64,000 nucleotides of DNA from Serpula lacrymans var. lacrymans S7.9 (Eukaryota > Basidiomycota > Agaricomycetes > Boletales > Serpulaceae): assembly GCF_000218685.1 (NCBI RefSeq), contig NW_006763293.1:924720-988719 (forward strand). Reading direction: 5' to 3'. The translations under genes and the position numbers were made by a program. Below the pieces are notes generated by a model. The model was not told the DNA's origin. It was given only the letters and a program-made list of their open reading frames with translations, and made no database searches. Positions 47,701-60,813 of the stretch are shown piece by piece; positions within the stretch are counted from its first letter, which is position 1, and every line of letters begins with the position of its first letter.

Positions 47701-48963
47701 GGTCGGTCACATCGTATTTGGATGCTTGTTCAGTACAAGAGCTCGGTAAGTTTTCTGTGTTAACATGTGAAACTCCATGTACGACTAATCGCTAGGCCGT
47801 CTTGAAACGAGTCCTCCGGGTGTCACACCCCATGCTTCAGCTGCATGTGCTGAAGCTTATCAAGAGCCAAGTGCCCTTCTGTGGTCGGAAATGGCGACAA
47901 TGTAAGCTGAATAAGGTTTGGTGGTGCCGGTTCCTTGCTTATCTTCTGTCCTAGCCAACATGAAAGTCATCACATCCATCTATCTGAATTGTAGGCCAGA
48001 CCTCCGTGACGAGTGGCTGACAGGCACGGAAGTCGATGATATCTCCGATGCGCAAGTAAGGTTGCTAACTCTTATGCAAAAGTAGAAAAAGCTGAGTATA
48101 CTACTTTCAGGCCCAAGAGCAAGCGTTACGCCACTTAGTAAAGTTCTGTGAGGAGTCCCACTCTCTTTTATCTTACCTAGCAGTTAAACGTCTAATTATA
48201 TATAGATAACAACAAGAGATATGGCCCGCAGGCAGTCAGCCAACACAACCAAGCCCACAAACGATCCATTAGCATGACTCATAATTTAGAAGGACTTCCT
48301 CCTGGTCTCGAATTAGGCAATCTCATTCGCCCTCTTGGCACTCCCAATGTCGTGGAAGCAGATGTGTTTCCGCCTGCCCGTTCTCAAGCGCCTGATCCTG
48401 CTATCTTTTTACCATACACTACGGAGGATATTGCCTTTGAGGAAGAGTATGAAGAGTACTTGTCCGACCTTGGATGGTCCGATGAGCATACAGATGGTCC
48501 ATTGTTCGGTGGTATCTCGAACTCTGCCTGGCACAGACTTCCGGAGTTCATTTCCAGCATCACTGATAACATCAGTGACAGCGAAAGTGTTGTATCTATT
48601 GGTGATCTTGCTGATGACTCCCGCATGGACGTCGGCAGAGATGATCGTGATATACCAGATGAAAATCTGAATAACTGGGAGGTATAGGATATTTTTCTTA
48701 TCCGAGATAGCATCCACTCATTTAGTGTTTAGCACATGAGTCCCAAAACTATGGCGGCACTGCCCAAGTCACCTGCAGGTAATAGGCGTTCTAGCTCAGG
48801 TGGAGGACTTCGCCCTGTCTTGCCCTTTGGGCTTGACGATGGCAGCGCTCTTGATCCTGATGAGGATGACGACGAATCGGAGATGGGACCTGTGCCACGA
48901 GAACAATCCGGTCCATTTGCATCTGGTGGTGGAGTGGATGAGGTAGAATATGTTTATGGGTAA
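44795..48963 (+). CDS. FAR11: STRIPAK complex subunit Far11/STRIP
   Basis: A scaffold of the STRIPAK phosphatase-kinase complex. Its fungal homologues (yeast Far11, Neurospora HAM-2, Sordaria PRO22) act in cell fusion, septation and fruiting. The N-terminal half matches the N1221 region: Tyr-Asp-Phe-Arg-Tyr-Asp-Asp-Glu-Asp, Phe-Tyr-Ser-Tyr-Val-Glu, and helices up to Phe-Phe-Glu-like repeats near 45700. A Pro-rich linker near 46150-46420 precedes the conserved Leu-Tyr-Asn-Arg-His-Met-Tyr-Val-Ser-Leu-Ala-Leu-Trp-Gln-Met-Trp. The DUF3402 half includes Phe-Phe-Arg-Tyr-Cys, Phe-Ser-Trp-Arg-Asn-Phe-Phe-Ser, and Val-Leu-Lys-Leu-Ile-Lys-Ser-Gln-Val. The acidic C-terminus ends Tyr-Val-Tyr-Gly-stop; a possible donor overlaps the stop, but using it would add only one residue. 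The gene has many short introns. Confidence 0.9.
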
Positions 48964-49384
48964 GTTGTCCAAGTTCCAGAATTTCTTAAATCTGACGGCT
49001 GTATAACTAGACTGTAGTGTTTAATTCTGAGGCTCAGATTGGGGCTGGCAGTTATTGGGGTTACTTGTAGGCTCATGTTTCATGGTTACAATATCACGCA
49101 TATATATGCTCTGTATGAATTACAATAAGTACGGTAGCCTGAGTGAAGATGTGAACCTTTTTCAAACTGCATACGTTTACAATACTCAGTTTGTGTTTGG
49201 CTTGTAAACAAATCTGCCAAGCGCCTCTTCAATGAAAAGACTGGGATAACCCCACGCTCACGAACTCGAAAGTGGACATTATTCCTGCTGACAAGGAATT
49301 TGAACGGCTTGGCAGAATATCCAATACTGTCACGTTGGAATTACGACCATAACTACTATACATCGGAGGACGCAGAACACAAAC
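48964..49384. other. Intergenic region before the Zn2Cys6 gene
   Basis: 421 bp holding the Far11 3' region and the promoter of the next gene. A frame at 49300-49566 overlaps the true exon in another frame and is a shadow. I see nothing further. Confidence 0.45.
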
Positions 49385-52300
49385 ATGAACCTGAATGCAG
49401 TATCGCTTTTTGGCTCATCGCCAACCCAGTCCATGTCGGCGATTGCGTCGGCCTCAAGCAGCTTGCATCCGACCGCTACCGTACATGCGCCTCTAACAGA
49501 GGATCAATCCAAGCCAAAGCTGAAAAGGAACAGGATAACATTGTGAGTTCTATTCTTTTAAGCTAAGACAATGTAATAACTAGACACCTACATCAGGAGC
49601 TGCCAACGTCAGTATCAGTTTCTTTCTTCCAAGTCATAAAGTGCTTACCAGTTGGCGATAGCATGTCATAAACGGAAACAACAGGTGCCGTCTCATTCCA
49701 AAGAATTTCAGTACATCTACTTACGCGTTGTTACGCAGTGCGATCGTGGTCAACCGTGCTCAAGATGGTTAGATTTTGTGTCTATGGAGGTGGCTTGGAA
49801 CTGAATCATAGTGGTCTGTAGCGTCAAGAGGGGTACACAAGAGGAATGCAATTATGACCAACCCAACAAGCGGCGGTCATCACGCGAAAGGTACGGATGT
49901 CTCTCGTGAATGCTTGGTGGAATTTCACATTTTACATAGTGATGGAGCTGGTTCTAACGCCTCCGACCGAGTTTCCCAGTTGGAGTCCCTCGTTCAAAGT
50001 ACTCTAGGAGGCTTGGAACCTAGTGCATTGGCCGGACTGGATGCACTTCTACAGCTTGTGCAAGCAAGCAATGCCATTAATTTCCCTGCCGCGCATTTGA
50101 CTGGTCCTGGATTGGCCGATTCTACTAGAGTAACTGACCACGCAGTTCAAGTCGCTGCAGCAGCTCTTGGTCAGCTTTCCCAACAGGGTACCTCGGTGCC
50201 ATCATCATCTGCAGTGCCTGTCTATAGCCCTCTTTCAGAAATTTTAGGTCATGTATGGAAGCCTCATTTGTCTTATACTTCGCATTCACCGTTGTATTTG
50301 CAACAACAGATAAGAGGACCTGGGAATCCTCATGCACCCTCGATACCGGCGACATTGGCAGATTTACGGAACCACTTCCCTAATCATGCTATCACCAACT
50401 ACCTACTAACCCATTTCTTTGAAGGCTCATCTATACAATGGCTATGGGCCGTCGTCCATCGACCCGCATTTGATAGCTGTTATATTTCCTTTTCTTCTGG
50501 CCCGCATCCCCCAAACATCGATTTTATTGCCCTCTTGGCCATTGTTTGCGCCTCGGCATTGCAATTTCTTCCTGAAAGTGATCAAGATGCAAGGACATTT
50601 CACATCGATGGCGGTTACGTTCGCAGTTCTTACACCGTTGTTGCAGGTCCAGATATTTGCTCAGTATGAGTCTGGAAGACATGTTCTGAGGAAACGATTG
50701 TATAATTTTGCTCACTCCGTTCTTGTGAACGGTGAAATCGCCTCATATCCGTCGATCGAGCGGATACAGGCACTACTCCTTCTGGCTATATATCTAGAGG
50801 TATGTTTTATCAAGAAATTGTTCATTCACCAAGCGTAGCAGGTGAACGATAATCTAGAACGAGGGGGATTCGATGGAGTCCTATAACGTGACTGGTAGGT
50901 AGTAGTCAAACGCACAATATATGTCAGCAGGTGCTGTAACTAACAAGTGTTTAGGTCATGCTGTCCGTATGGCACAAACTTGTGGGTAACATTGCCGTTA
51001 GCTATGGAACTTTTTGTCTCATCAACGTGTACAGTGGCTCTAAATCGGGATGGTCAGACTACATGGCAAATGAAACCGTATGAGGCAGAAATAAGGAGGC
51101 GGCTGTGGTGTAAGAATACTCCGTTTTATCTATCCGTTCGCTCATGTCAATCTACTTAGGGACGCTTTTGATTCTCGACCGGTAGTTTCTTCTACATTTC
51201 GTCTTTGAATGAGGCCTTACGCTGTTATCTAGATTTCAGTGCTTTTACCTGCGTCGTCCTTATATCATACACGAACACGTGCGGCCTTGCTTTCATTTTG
51301 GAGAGAGAAAATCTAACCTAATGCATCTTCAGCATTGTGATGTTGCGATCCCCCTAAATTTAGACCAACTGGAGCTACGTGATATCGCTGACCTTTCTGG
51401 GAAAACATTGGAGCAACCCACCGATTACAGTAAGACGGAATTTCATTCATTAAACTGAAACTTTTTTTAAATATCATTGGCCTGGCTTAGCATTCCAAAT
51501 TCTTCAAATTCACTGGGCTCAAATCATTGGGAGATTATGGGATAGATGTTTTAGCATAGAAATTCCATCTTATCGCAAGATCATTGACCTCGAGGACGAA
51601 GTGCGGAGATATGAGTTAGACTTACCCACATCCTTTCGTTCTCAGACTGTGCAAGGCGCCCTAGTACGACCGTATTTGATCTTTCAAGTGAGCCCCAGTA
51701 AATTCAGACTTGTTGGATCTCACGCTTCCTGTAGAATCACTATCTCACCCTACAAATCTATCATCTTCGAATTATACTCTTGGTGAGAACAATCTCAGCA
51801 TCATCTCAAGCTGTGATTGATGGTGTTGTATAGCGCACATTCCTGTTCATCAAAGGCGACAAGGAAACTCACACAGAAGAAGAGGAGAAACTTGTTGTAT
51901 TTCATCGCCATGCCAAGGCCGTCTGTCTCACATTCTGGTACAGCACATATCTTACATGCTATTTTATTTCACTGCATTAGCTTACTCGTATGACGATTTT
52001 AGTAAAAGGCTGTTAGCTTTGCACCAATTGGTCCAAAGCCAGGTTCACCGGGCGCAATTGCGCTGGTCCTCTCTGGTCCTCTGGACTTTTGATGCAGCAT
52101 GTGAGTAGTTTGTATTGTGCCTAGGTGCTGACAGTGTTATAACAAAAGAAAACAGTGGCTCTTGCCTTTGCGATAGTAGTGGACCCTCATGACGACCAAA
52201 ACGAGGAACTTGACGAGTGGATAGCACTAGCAGAGAGCCTCCTACAGAATCTACGACCTTATAATGTAATCGTGTCAAGCGTTGTGGAGTTTGTCGCAGT

Positions 52301-52634
52301 GCTGCGAAAACGCACATGGATAGTTTTACATCCTGAGCTTGCTGCAACGGAGAACACCAGTGATCCCAGTTCCACAGATTATGGTGGCCTATCAGTCGCA
52401 TTCTCCTACCCTGTCGGATCATCAATGCAGTTTGTGGAACGGGCCACAACGATTCTTGCACGGCCGCAGCCTTCTCTGCTTGACCTGTTGGGTCAGAAAG
52501 AAGTTGACGATCCATCATGGACCACAACACCAGCGGCTGTATATGCAGGAAACTTCCCTAACTTCGACACGTTATGTAGTCCTACAAATCCACAAACGCT
52601 AGATGGCTTTCTCGATACTTGCATCTCCAAGTAA
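49385..52634 (+). CDS. Zn2Cys6 transcription factor with fungal-specific middle domain
   Basis: A nuclear binuclear-zinc-cluster regulator. Exon 1 (49385-49542) ends in basic residues. An 11-nt micro-exon (49597-49607) supplies the first Cys. The cluster then reads Cys-X2-Cys, basic His-Lys-Arg-Lys, Cys-Asp-Arg-Gly-Gln-Pro-Cys-Ser-Arg-Cys and Val-Lys-Arg-Gly ending in Cys, across introns in 49608-49663, near 49686-49738 and 49773-49831. The exact junction near 49685 is uncertain by a codon. A Leu-rich linker helix follows. From about 50380 the Fungal_trans domain appears: a Leu-Leu-Thr-His-Phe-Phe motif, Trp-Ala-Val-Val-His-Arg-Pro-Ala-Phe, and Glu-Ala-Glu-Ile-Arg-Arg-Arg-Leu-Trp after 51080. 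The stop is at 52632. It has about twelve introns. The target genes cannot be inferred; neighbours are housekeeping genes. Confidence 0.85.
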
Positions 52635-52809
52635 TATATACACTACTAATCTCAGATATTTTACATTATCTTTGCACACTTTTGTCGCTATCATGCATAT
52701 ATGTATATGCTCTCATTCCCCACGTATTGATTTAACCGTCGCTACCGTAGTAAATCAGGTGAAAGTCGATCTCCGAAGAATCCAAGATGAGAATACCAGA
52801 CTTCGATCA

Positions 52810-54613
52810 TCAGAATGTAGCTTTCGTTCTTGAAATGGCCCACGGGCTTCCAGCCTCGTAGAAATCCATGGGGTAAATACCATCCTTCATTCTCGCTTGT
52901 CCCTGCTTAGACTCGTCCACCCACCCCTTCGCCTGGCGAACAGCAACTGATGTCTCGTACGGGCTTAACAGCGGTCGGTCAAAGGCATATCCCCAGTCGA
53001 TGGATAACCTTGGACAAGACGTCTGAATGAAAGTTGATATATGGGGGTTGAATAGAGCTAGCTTTGCAGGAGAAAGCTCAGACAAAAGTATGGGCATGTA
53101 TGATATGGGAACGCGAGAGGTGGATAGCTGATTAGTGATGGCTTGGAGCTGCTTGAAGCTGCCCTGTCTTCCTAAGGTCCCAAGGATAACACCCCATATC
53201 GGATCAGCCAGGTTATCAAGCGAGGTGACGGCTTCGACGACATCAGCAGAGTCAGATGAAAAGGCAGCTAGACTCTTTCTAGCTGCCTGAACTGCTTCAT
53301 CGCGGACTGTCCTCATTTCCTCGTGGTTATAACGTTCCCTTGTCAGTTTTTTGGAATAAGGATCATATCGGAAAGCCGGAACAGTAGGGTTTGCTATCAT
53401 GATGGATTCAAGGTGAAAGCGGCCATCACCAAGATATCTATGTTTAAAGAAGGTATTTAAAAAAGCTGATTAACCAGGGATAACAAATATGTTACGCACA
53501 TCAGCGCATCAACATCATCGAGGCGTGGTGCCGTGCACCCTAATATTTCTCCAGGTGATAGAGGCTTGGATCTCGGTATAGTAGCGTGATATTTCCCGGT
53601 CCATATATTGTTGCGCGTAGATGCAGTCTCGGTTACCTCGGTGGAGTTGGAACTCGACGAAGCCCGAAGAAGACCGGCAGTATCATCTAAGCTAGTGCTC
53701 TCAACTATAAGGTCCTCTTTGAGCCTCTGAAGGGCCGCTACAAATTGTATTGTAGAAACCAGCGCTAGCCGCGTGGGTTCATGTGGCATATTCGACGAAG
53801 TACTTTCAGGTTTATCTGGGTTCGCGCTAGATTGACTGGGTCCTTCTATCCGAAGGTGAGCAGTCTGACCGATTTGACGGCCGGTAGGGATTTGACTATC
53901 AGTGTCCTCTGAGTCCAATAAAGTTTCATGAAATATTTGGCGGTCGTTTGGGAAGTTGAGGCGAATAGTCTCTGTGAGATGTGATGAATCGATTGCTATC
54001 TCGACAAAGATGTACAACGTCTTAATCGATGTCTGGTCAATTGGAACTAGTAGGTTATCAATCAGCATAACCAGGAGACGCGCATGACAAACAAATGCAT
54101 ACTAAGACAACTGTGACCATAGTGAACAAGCATGTCGCAGCCCAGCGCAGTAGCTGTGTAATCGTCGATGCAACATGCACCGTATGTGACATCGCCCATA
54201 ATGACAGTCAGTGCTTCGGTGAAACTGTATGAGATGGGAATCAGTTTAGTATCTCGTCTACGGATATGGCGTTCATCACCTGCGCACCGCTCGATAATGT
54301 CCGCTATTGTACAAGCAAACATCTGCAGACCTTCGGGCATCTGAAGCGCTACCATCCGTGCCTTGTTCTTTCTGATGTGATGGATAGTTTTATGGATTTC
54401 GAAAGAGTAATTGGAAGGGATCTGATTGATAGCTTCATTGAGAAGGACGTCTGTCAAGATATCCTCAGGTATTTGGTTCGCTACGGTTGCAGCAAGTCCT
54501 GGCTTGGATGGAGTAGCAGATTTTGATCCTACAAACCGTTTGCGAGGCTTTGCAGCATTCTTTGTTGGTTTCGTGGACGTTCCGTCAGTCAGGATAGCCT
54601 TTGGTTCTGCCAT
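52810..54613 (-). CDS. DPH1: Diphthamide synthase subunit Dph1
   Basis: With Dph2 it forms a [4Fe-4S] non-canonical radical-SAM enzyme that starts diphthamide on translation elongation factor 2. The N-terminus is Lys/Thr-rich, followed by [11 protein letters not shown] and [12 protein letters not shown], which holds the first cluster ligand. His-Tyr-Gly-His-Ser-Cys precedes an intron near 54072-54118. The second ligand lies in Leu-Gly-Cys-Thr-Ala-Pro near 53540. The C-terminus has [12 protein letters not shown] and the third Cys in [11 protein letters not shown]. A Ser/Thr-rich insert at about 53620-53900 is longer than in yeast. It lies head-to-head with NPC1. Confidence 0.94.
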
Positions 54614-54692
54614 TTAAAGGTTGTAAAGGCTGAGCAAACTTGAAGGCTGGAGATTGGACTGAGATTGACTTTGGAGAGATTGACAGAAAAAC

Positions 54693-57600
54693 ATGGATAT
54701 GATTACTCCGGGCCACGTGCCCATATTATTTAATCCCGCCTTTTACTTGTCGCGTCACTTTGTCAGAATCGCGTGTTCCCGACCGTCTCAACCGAACTGC
54801 AGAGGCTTTACTATTACTCTTTCCTGGACTTGTCATTCAACCTCTTGCAGATTTACGAATTTGCTGTCCTGGCTACAACAATACAGTTCTTGGCTTTCAA
54901 TACACATAATGTCGTTCGGGGATGGAAGAGAAGAGGGCCAATGTGCGATGAGGGGCTCGTGTGGGACCAAAGGCTGGTTTGGCAAACCTCTTCCTTGTCC
55001 GTACGATGGTCCTCCGGTAGAAGTAAGCACCTTTTGCATACATTTTCTTATATCTCTTATGGTTTTCTTATAGCCTGAAGAAGAATCGGATACTGCTCGG
55101 GCACTTCTCGTCTCGGTCTGTGGCGCTGAATTCGCCCAAGGACCCGCTTGTTGCACATCCAACCAAGTAGAAACCTTACGGGACAATCTCAACCAGGCAG
55201 AGAATATCATAGCATCATGTCCCGCTTGCCGCAATAACTTTCGCTCATTCTATTGCTCTTTCACATGTTCTCCTTATCAAGCTTCGTTTCTGAACGTGAC
55301 AGCTACGCAACAGTCTGGCACTGGCGAGACTGCTGTAAAGTCTGTAGACTTCTTTGTCGGAGAGCAATTTGCATCTGGCTTTTTCAACAGCTGCAAGGAT
55401 GTACAGGTCGGCGCTACGAACGGTTATGCGATGGATCTAATTGGAGGAGGAGCAACGAATTATTCCGCCTTTCTCAAATTCATGGGAGATGAGAAAGCGC
55501 TTGGGAGCCCCTTCCAAATCAACTATCCAACTAGCAACCCTCCGGAGTTCAGCACGCTAAATCCACTCCCAAGGAGTTGCGTAGACAATGATTTGTCTAG
55601 TCGTTGCACTTGCATTGACTGTCCTGACGTTTGTTTACCCTATGTCCCTCCCCCTAATGAATCGACCTGCCAAGTTGGAGGTCTCACGTGCCTTTCACTC
55701 GCTTTGATTATCGGCTACTCTCTGGCCGTCGTCGCCTTTCTGCTTGGATACGTCCTACAACTCGCCATACGCAAGCGCAGGGAAAAGAGGTATGAGCGGA
55801 TGGTCTTATCTGCCGATACCGCGTCGATCCTGTCACCAAGGTCCCACCCTCGTGGCCTTGTAGGTGCCGTATCTCTTTCGCACGCAGACGGGGACGATTC
55901 ATTGGGCGCTCAATCCTCGGATTCTCGACGCCTTGGACGAGGTGTTTCTCTATTAGACCCTATAGAAACGGTACAGCCCCGTCAATATCGTTTGAACAAC
56001 GTCCTCAGGCGTTGCTTCTACCGGATGGGTCTCACAGCAGCCTCATATCCTTCTTTAACATTCGCCGTGGTGTTCCTCGTGGTCGGACTTCTCAATCTTG
56101 GCTGGAAGAACTTCGAAATTGAGACTGATCCGGTGAGATTATGGGTTGCACCAGATTCGGAGAGCAAGTTGCAAAAAGAATTCTTCGACGAGAATTTCGG
56201 TCCTTTCTATCGTCCTCAACAGATTTTCGTCACCGCTATTCCGGGAAGTGTTCATGAAGCTGATTCGAATTCCTCTCTTATTTCTATCAACCACCCCCCA
56301 GTACTTTCATGGGATCGTTTGCAGTATTGGTTTGAAGTGGAACAAGATATCCGCTCCCTTCGTTCCGAGCCCAACGGTTATCAACTATCTGATGTGTGCT
56401 TTAAACCTGCCGGCCCGCAAGGAGCCTGTGTCGTACAATCTGTTGCTGCATGGTTTGGTAATGACCTTGATGACTATGATGAAGATACCTGGGCAGATCA
56501 TCTCACGCAATGCGCACGTTCTCCAGTAGACTGCTTACCAGATTTCCAACAGCCATTGGCTCCTCAGTACGTGCTAGGAGGTGTCCCTGAAGCTGACTCA
56601 GGTGTCAAGTCTTATCTCGATGCAAAGGCTTTGGTTGTTACATACGTGGTTTCTAACTCCTTGGACGAAGTTGAAGTAGCGAAAGCAAAGGAATGGGAGC
56701 AAACACTCAAGGAATATCTTCTCGCTTTGAACGACCGAATTACATTGGAGACCGGCATGCAAATAGCTTTTTCAACGGGTGTTTCGCTCGAAGAAGAAAT
56801 CGGCAAGAGCACAAATACTGACATCAAGATTGTGGTACTATCATATCTTGCTATGTTCTTTTATGTCTCTTTTACACTGGGCAGTGGCTCTATCGTAAGA
56901 GAAGAAGGTGTCTTCGCCTCGTTATCGCAATGGGCTCGCAATTTCCCTGGGCTCTTTAGAAGGTCTCACATGATGTCTTCATCGATATCCGTCGACTCGC
57001 GTACCATACCTCGCATTTTCCCTAGGTTACCTCGGAATCTCTTCGTGCACTCCAAATTTACCCTGGGTCTTTTCGGCATCGCTCTCGTAATACTCTCTGT
57101 GGCGTCATCTGTGGGGCTTTTTTCATTGCTCAGTGTCAAGACCACTCTTATCATCGCTGAGGTCATCCCTTTCCTCGTACTTGCGGTGGGAGTTGATAAC
57201 GTCTTCATTCTCGTTCATGAACTCGATCGTCAAAATCTTCTACATGGGCCCAATGCTTCTACTGCCTCTCAAGGCATTGGATTCCCAACACCCAGATCAC
57301 CTAGTCAATCCCATAGATCTCCTTTTGAGTCGACACACGATGACTCGGTTGACACTGCATCAGTCCCCTTGTATCTGTCAGCAGAAGAACGTATTGCCAG
57401 AACCCTGGCTAAGATGGGTCCCTCAATTCTACTTAGCTCAATAACTGAAACAGTGGCTTTCTCGCTGGGTGCACTGGTCCCCATGCCAGCTGTTCGCAAC
57501 TTCGCGCTTTATGCTGCGGGTAGTGTCTTATTGAACGCTATAATGCAAGTCACTGTTTTCGTCAGTGCGATGGCTATTGACCTGAAGCGCGTCGAAGTAA

Positions 57601-59312
57601 GTGAATTATTCTTCAAAATCCGCATCCCGTCTAATGCGAAAAATAGGCGAGCCGTGTTGACTGCTTCCCATGTGTAAGACTTCCCTCTCGTATCGCTCTA
57701 TTGGATGCTCCTCCTAGCGGAAGTGGCCTTGGTAGCATGGCACGATTTATTAGGCGCCATTACGCCCCCTTCTTACTGCAGCCTGTCGTCAAGAGCATTG
57801 TTCTGCTGACATTTGCTGGAACTTTTGTTCTTTCAGTGATATCCATGCAACATATTGAACTAGGTCTCGGTAAGTAGTCCAACCCTGGCAATGAACTTTG
57901 TTACATGTCGCTAATGCCATGTCACATTTAGACCAGAGATTGGCATTACCCTCGGAATCATACCTTATATCTTATTTCAACGACCTTGATGTCTATCTGG
58001 ACGTAGGACCTCCAGTATACTTCGTTGCACACGATATAGATGTCACCCAGAGAGCTGGTCAACAGGAGCTATGTGGACGTTTCACTACATGTGACGATTT
58101 CTCAATAGCTAATGCGCTAGAAGCCAAACGCAAAAGGCCAGAGTTATCGCTCATATCTCAGCCAACTGCATCTTGGATCGACGACTTTATGAACTGGCTT
58201 GACCCTGCAAAAGAAACGTGCTGCCGTGTGCGCAAGAGGAATCCATCAGTGTTCTGTTCAGAGAGGGACTCTGAGCGGCTTTGCCAGCCATGTTACCTTG
58301 GCAAAGAGCCTGCTTGGAACATTACGATGAGCGGTTTACCTGAAAACGAGGAGTTCATGCGGTACTTGAAGCAATGGTTGATCTCGCCTACTACCGAAGA
58401 CTGTCCATTGGCAGGTAAAGCTTCTTTCGGGACTGCACTATCCTTGGACCCAGAAGGCACTACAGTGATGGCATCCCACTTCCGCACCTCACACACACCT
58501 CTCCGATCCCAAGCAGATTTTATAAATTCCTTCTCCGCTGCTCATAAAATAGCAGATGAAATATCAGAACGTACAGGGTCAAACGTCTTCCCCTATTCAT
58601 TGCATTACGTATTTTTCGATCAGTACGCGCACATCATCGCCATCACCCAGGAAGTTCTCGGTCTTGGCCTCGCTTCAGTTTTAATAGTAACTGCCCTCTT
58701 CCTTGGTTCGTGGAGGACTGGTACCATTGTCACCGGAGTCGTCGGTTTGACCGTTATTACCGTCATGGGTGTTATGGCTGTCTGGGGGATTAGCCTTAAT
58801 GCCATCAGTCTTGTTAATCTCGTAATATCGCTGGGCATTGCTGTTGAGTTTTGTGCACATGTGGCACGGGCATTCATGAGTGCTGGTTCTGGGCTTCCGG
58901 TAGATCATCCAGCTGGCCAGAAAGAGCGCGATGAACGGATGTGGACCGCTTTGGTGGATGTTGGCCCATCGGTAAGTATCCACAATCGAGTGCAAGTCTT
59001 TTCTCATTCTTCCATAGGTTCTGTCAGGCATTACCTTTACTAAGCTGATTGGCATGTCGGTTCTTGCCCTCACTCGATCTCGATTGTTAGAGGTCAGTCT
59101 CAATATTCTTTACTACGTCATTCCAAAACTCAGGTTATGTTCAGATTTACTACTTCCGCATGTGGTTGACCTTAATCATATCGGGAGCGTTACACGGACT
59201 GGTCCTACTCCCTGTCATTCTTAGTATCGCAGGAGGAACAGGATTCCCACAACAGGAAGCCGATGAGGAGTGGATGTCTAATGCCATCAGGAATGATTTC
59301 GAATACGCGTGA
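54693..59312 (+). CDS. NCR1: NPC1/Ncr1 sterol transporter
   Basis: A polytopic membrane protein of the vacuole/late endosome that moves sterol from NPC2 into the membrane. The N-terminal luminal domain is Cys-rich, beginning Gly-Gln-Cys-Ala-Met-Arg-Gly-Ser-Cys-Gly (about 54935) and including Phe-Tyr-Cys-Ser-Phe-Thr-Cys-Ser-Pro. A first helix near 55690-55760 precedes a cytosolic loop. The sterol-sensing domain is visible from about 57040: Val-Ile-Pro-Phe-Leu-Val-Leu-Ala-Val-Gly-Val-Asp-Asn-Val-Phe-Ile-Leu-Val-His-Glu. The second luminal loop is Cys-rich (58060-58420). The last helices include Gly-Ile-Ala-Val-Glu-Phe-Cys-Ala-His. The stop is TGA 59310-59312. The start is unclear: 54693 is the first in-frame ATG, 54909 another, and neither gives a textbook signal peptide. 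A missed first intron is possible. Confidence 0.92.
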
Positions 59313-59522
59313 GGCTCAATCTTGTTCGATGTATTATGCCGCTGAACCCGGATTACCTACCAGGCCATTCCTAGCTGATGATGACTCAATTGCCAGCGAC
59401 TAGATATTTATGCCCATTAAGTGACTTCAGCGGACTGCTATGTATATGAAGCAATTTTCTTTCATAATTACTTATAGCACATACACAATCTTGTCGAGTG
59501 ACCAAGAAATGTTACTTTTTTT

Positions 59523-60426
59523 TTACACGGGAGACCTTGATCTGCTGTCCCTAATGTCATCTCTACTTGTACTTCTCCTCCCACGGCTTGCTGACCTGGA
59601 CCGGGTTCTGCTGCGGCTGTACCTCGAGTACGAGGAGTAAGATGAACGGGAACGAGAACGTGAGACTGATCTCGTTCGAGAGCGGCTAGAGCGAACAGAA
59701 TAGCTCCTTGAACGGCTTCGTCGCCCACGACCGTATCCTGTCCCTCCGCGCTCGTAGCTGGGAGATCTTCTTCTAGGTGGAAGACGGCCTGCACCCCGCA
59801 CAGGTGAGCGTGAGCGAGACCGGGAGGCTGGGCGGTATGTATCTCTCGCAGGGGGTCCTCTGCGGCCATATCCTCTCGCTCTGTAATTATCTGCATAGCG
59901 AGGAGGTTCAAACCCTCTCCTCCTGTAGGGTGGTGGGGATCGTGAGCGAGAACGGGAGCGAGAGACAGAGCGAGGGCGGTCGCGGTCACGTCCATTGCGG
60001 GGAGGCCGTGTACGAGGAGAGCGCGAACGCGAGCGGATTGGAAGGTCGGATAGCTCGACCTTTAGAACCAGGCCATCGAGCTGACCTCCGTTCATGTGCG
60101 ATGCAGCTTTATTAGCTGATGCTGAGTCGGCATACTCCACAGCAGCCTTTCCTCTGTTCTGACCGGCTGCATGGGAATCGATGAGCAAGGAAGCGTACTT
60201 GAAAGACCAGGTATTGCTTACACTTCAAGAATAAGGGTAAATCAACCTTTGTAATCTCTCCATAAAAACCGAATATTGTCTGTAGATGTGAATGAACCAC
60301 ATTGCGAGAAAGGCCATTCACAACGACAACTTTGGCATCCTTTTTTTCGCCGTTCTCCTCATTTTCCATGTCAACATCTGCATCCTGGACGGGGCGTGGA
60401 GAAGGAGACCGGCCTCTTGTTGACAT
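59523..60426 (-). CDS. RNPS1: RNPS1-like SR protein (RRM plus RS domain)
   Basis: A nuclear RNA-binding protein of the exon-junction/ASAP complex type. Exon 1 encodes a short Ser/Pro/Glu-rich start and an RRM: Val-Val-Val-Val-Asn-Gly-Leu-Ser-Arg-Asn-Val (RNP2) and Gly-Glu-Ile-Thr-Lys-Val-Asp-Leu. After a 55-bp intron (about 60168-60222) the RRM ends with Gly-Lys-Ala-Ala-Val-Glu-Tyr (RNP1-like) and Met-Asn-Gly-Gly-Gln-Leu-Asp-Gly. The remaining half is a long Arg/Ser/Pro RS domain ending at TAA 59523-59525. The RRM sequence fits RNPS1 better than classical SR proteins. It is convergent with NPC1, 210 bp apart. Confidence 0.88.
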
Positions 60427-60813
60427 TTCGTTCTACTTTCCTCTTCTCACACAAAATACAACTGGAGCAACAAGACAAGAAGGCGTGAGAATGTAATGTC
60501 ACGCAGCTGTCACGCAAAGCCACATCGGTGCCGAGTTCGTTTGACAAATTCCACAGTCCGCGACTGTCTACGTTTACTAGTACCGACTTCAAGTGTAACT
60601 TGAAATATTATGCCCGAATCACAGCTGGCTGCCAACTGCTAGTCTTCCGATGCGTTTTCATGGCCCTATATTTATCATAAAATGGAAGTCGATTCATGAC
60701 ACGAACATTTAACAGGAATCCGCACAAAATATATCTAGGATTCATTGTTTATAGAGCACAAGCAGTACTTGACCACTATCATAGTATTTGGCATACGTGC
60801 ATATAATAAACTT
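60427..60813. other. Intergenic region between RNPS1 and the C2H2 gene
   Basis: 387 bp carrying the RNPS1 promoter and the 3' region of the zinc-finger gene, both on the minus strand. I see nothing else in it. Confidence 0.45.

Noticed and set aside
59468..60115. Long ORFs antisense to or in other frames of the RNPS1 RS domain
   Set aside because: Arg/Ser codon repeats keep several frames open; only the RRM-containing frame is meaningful.
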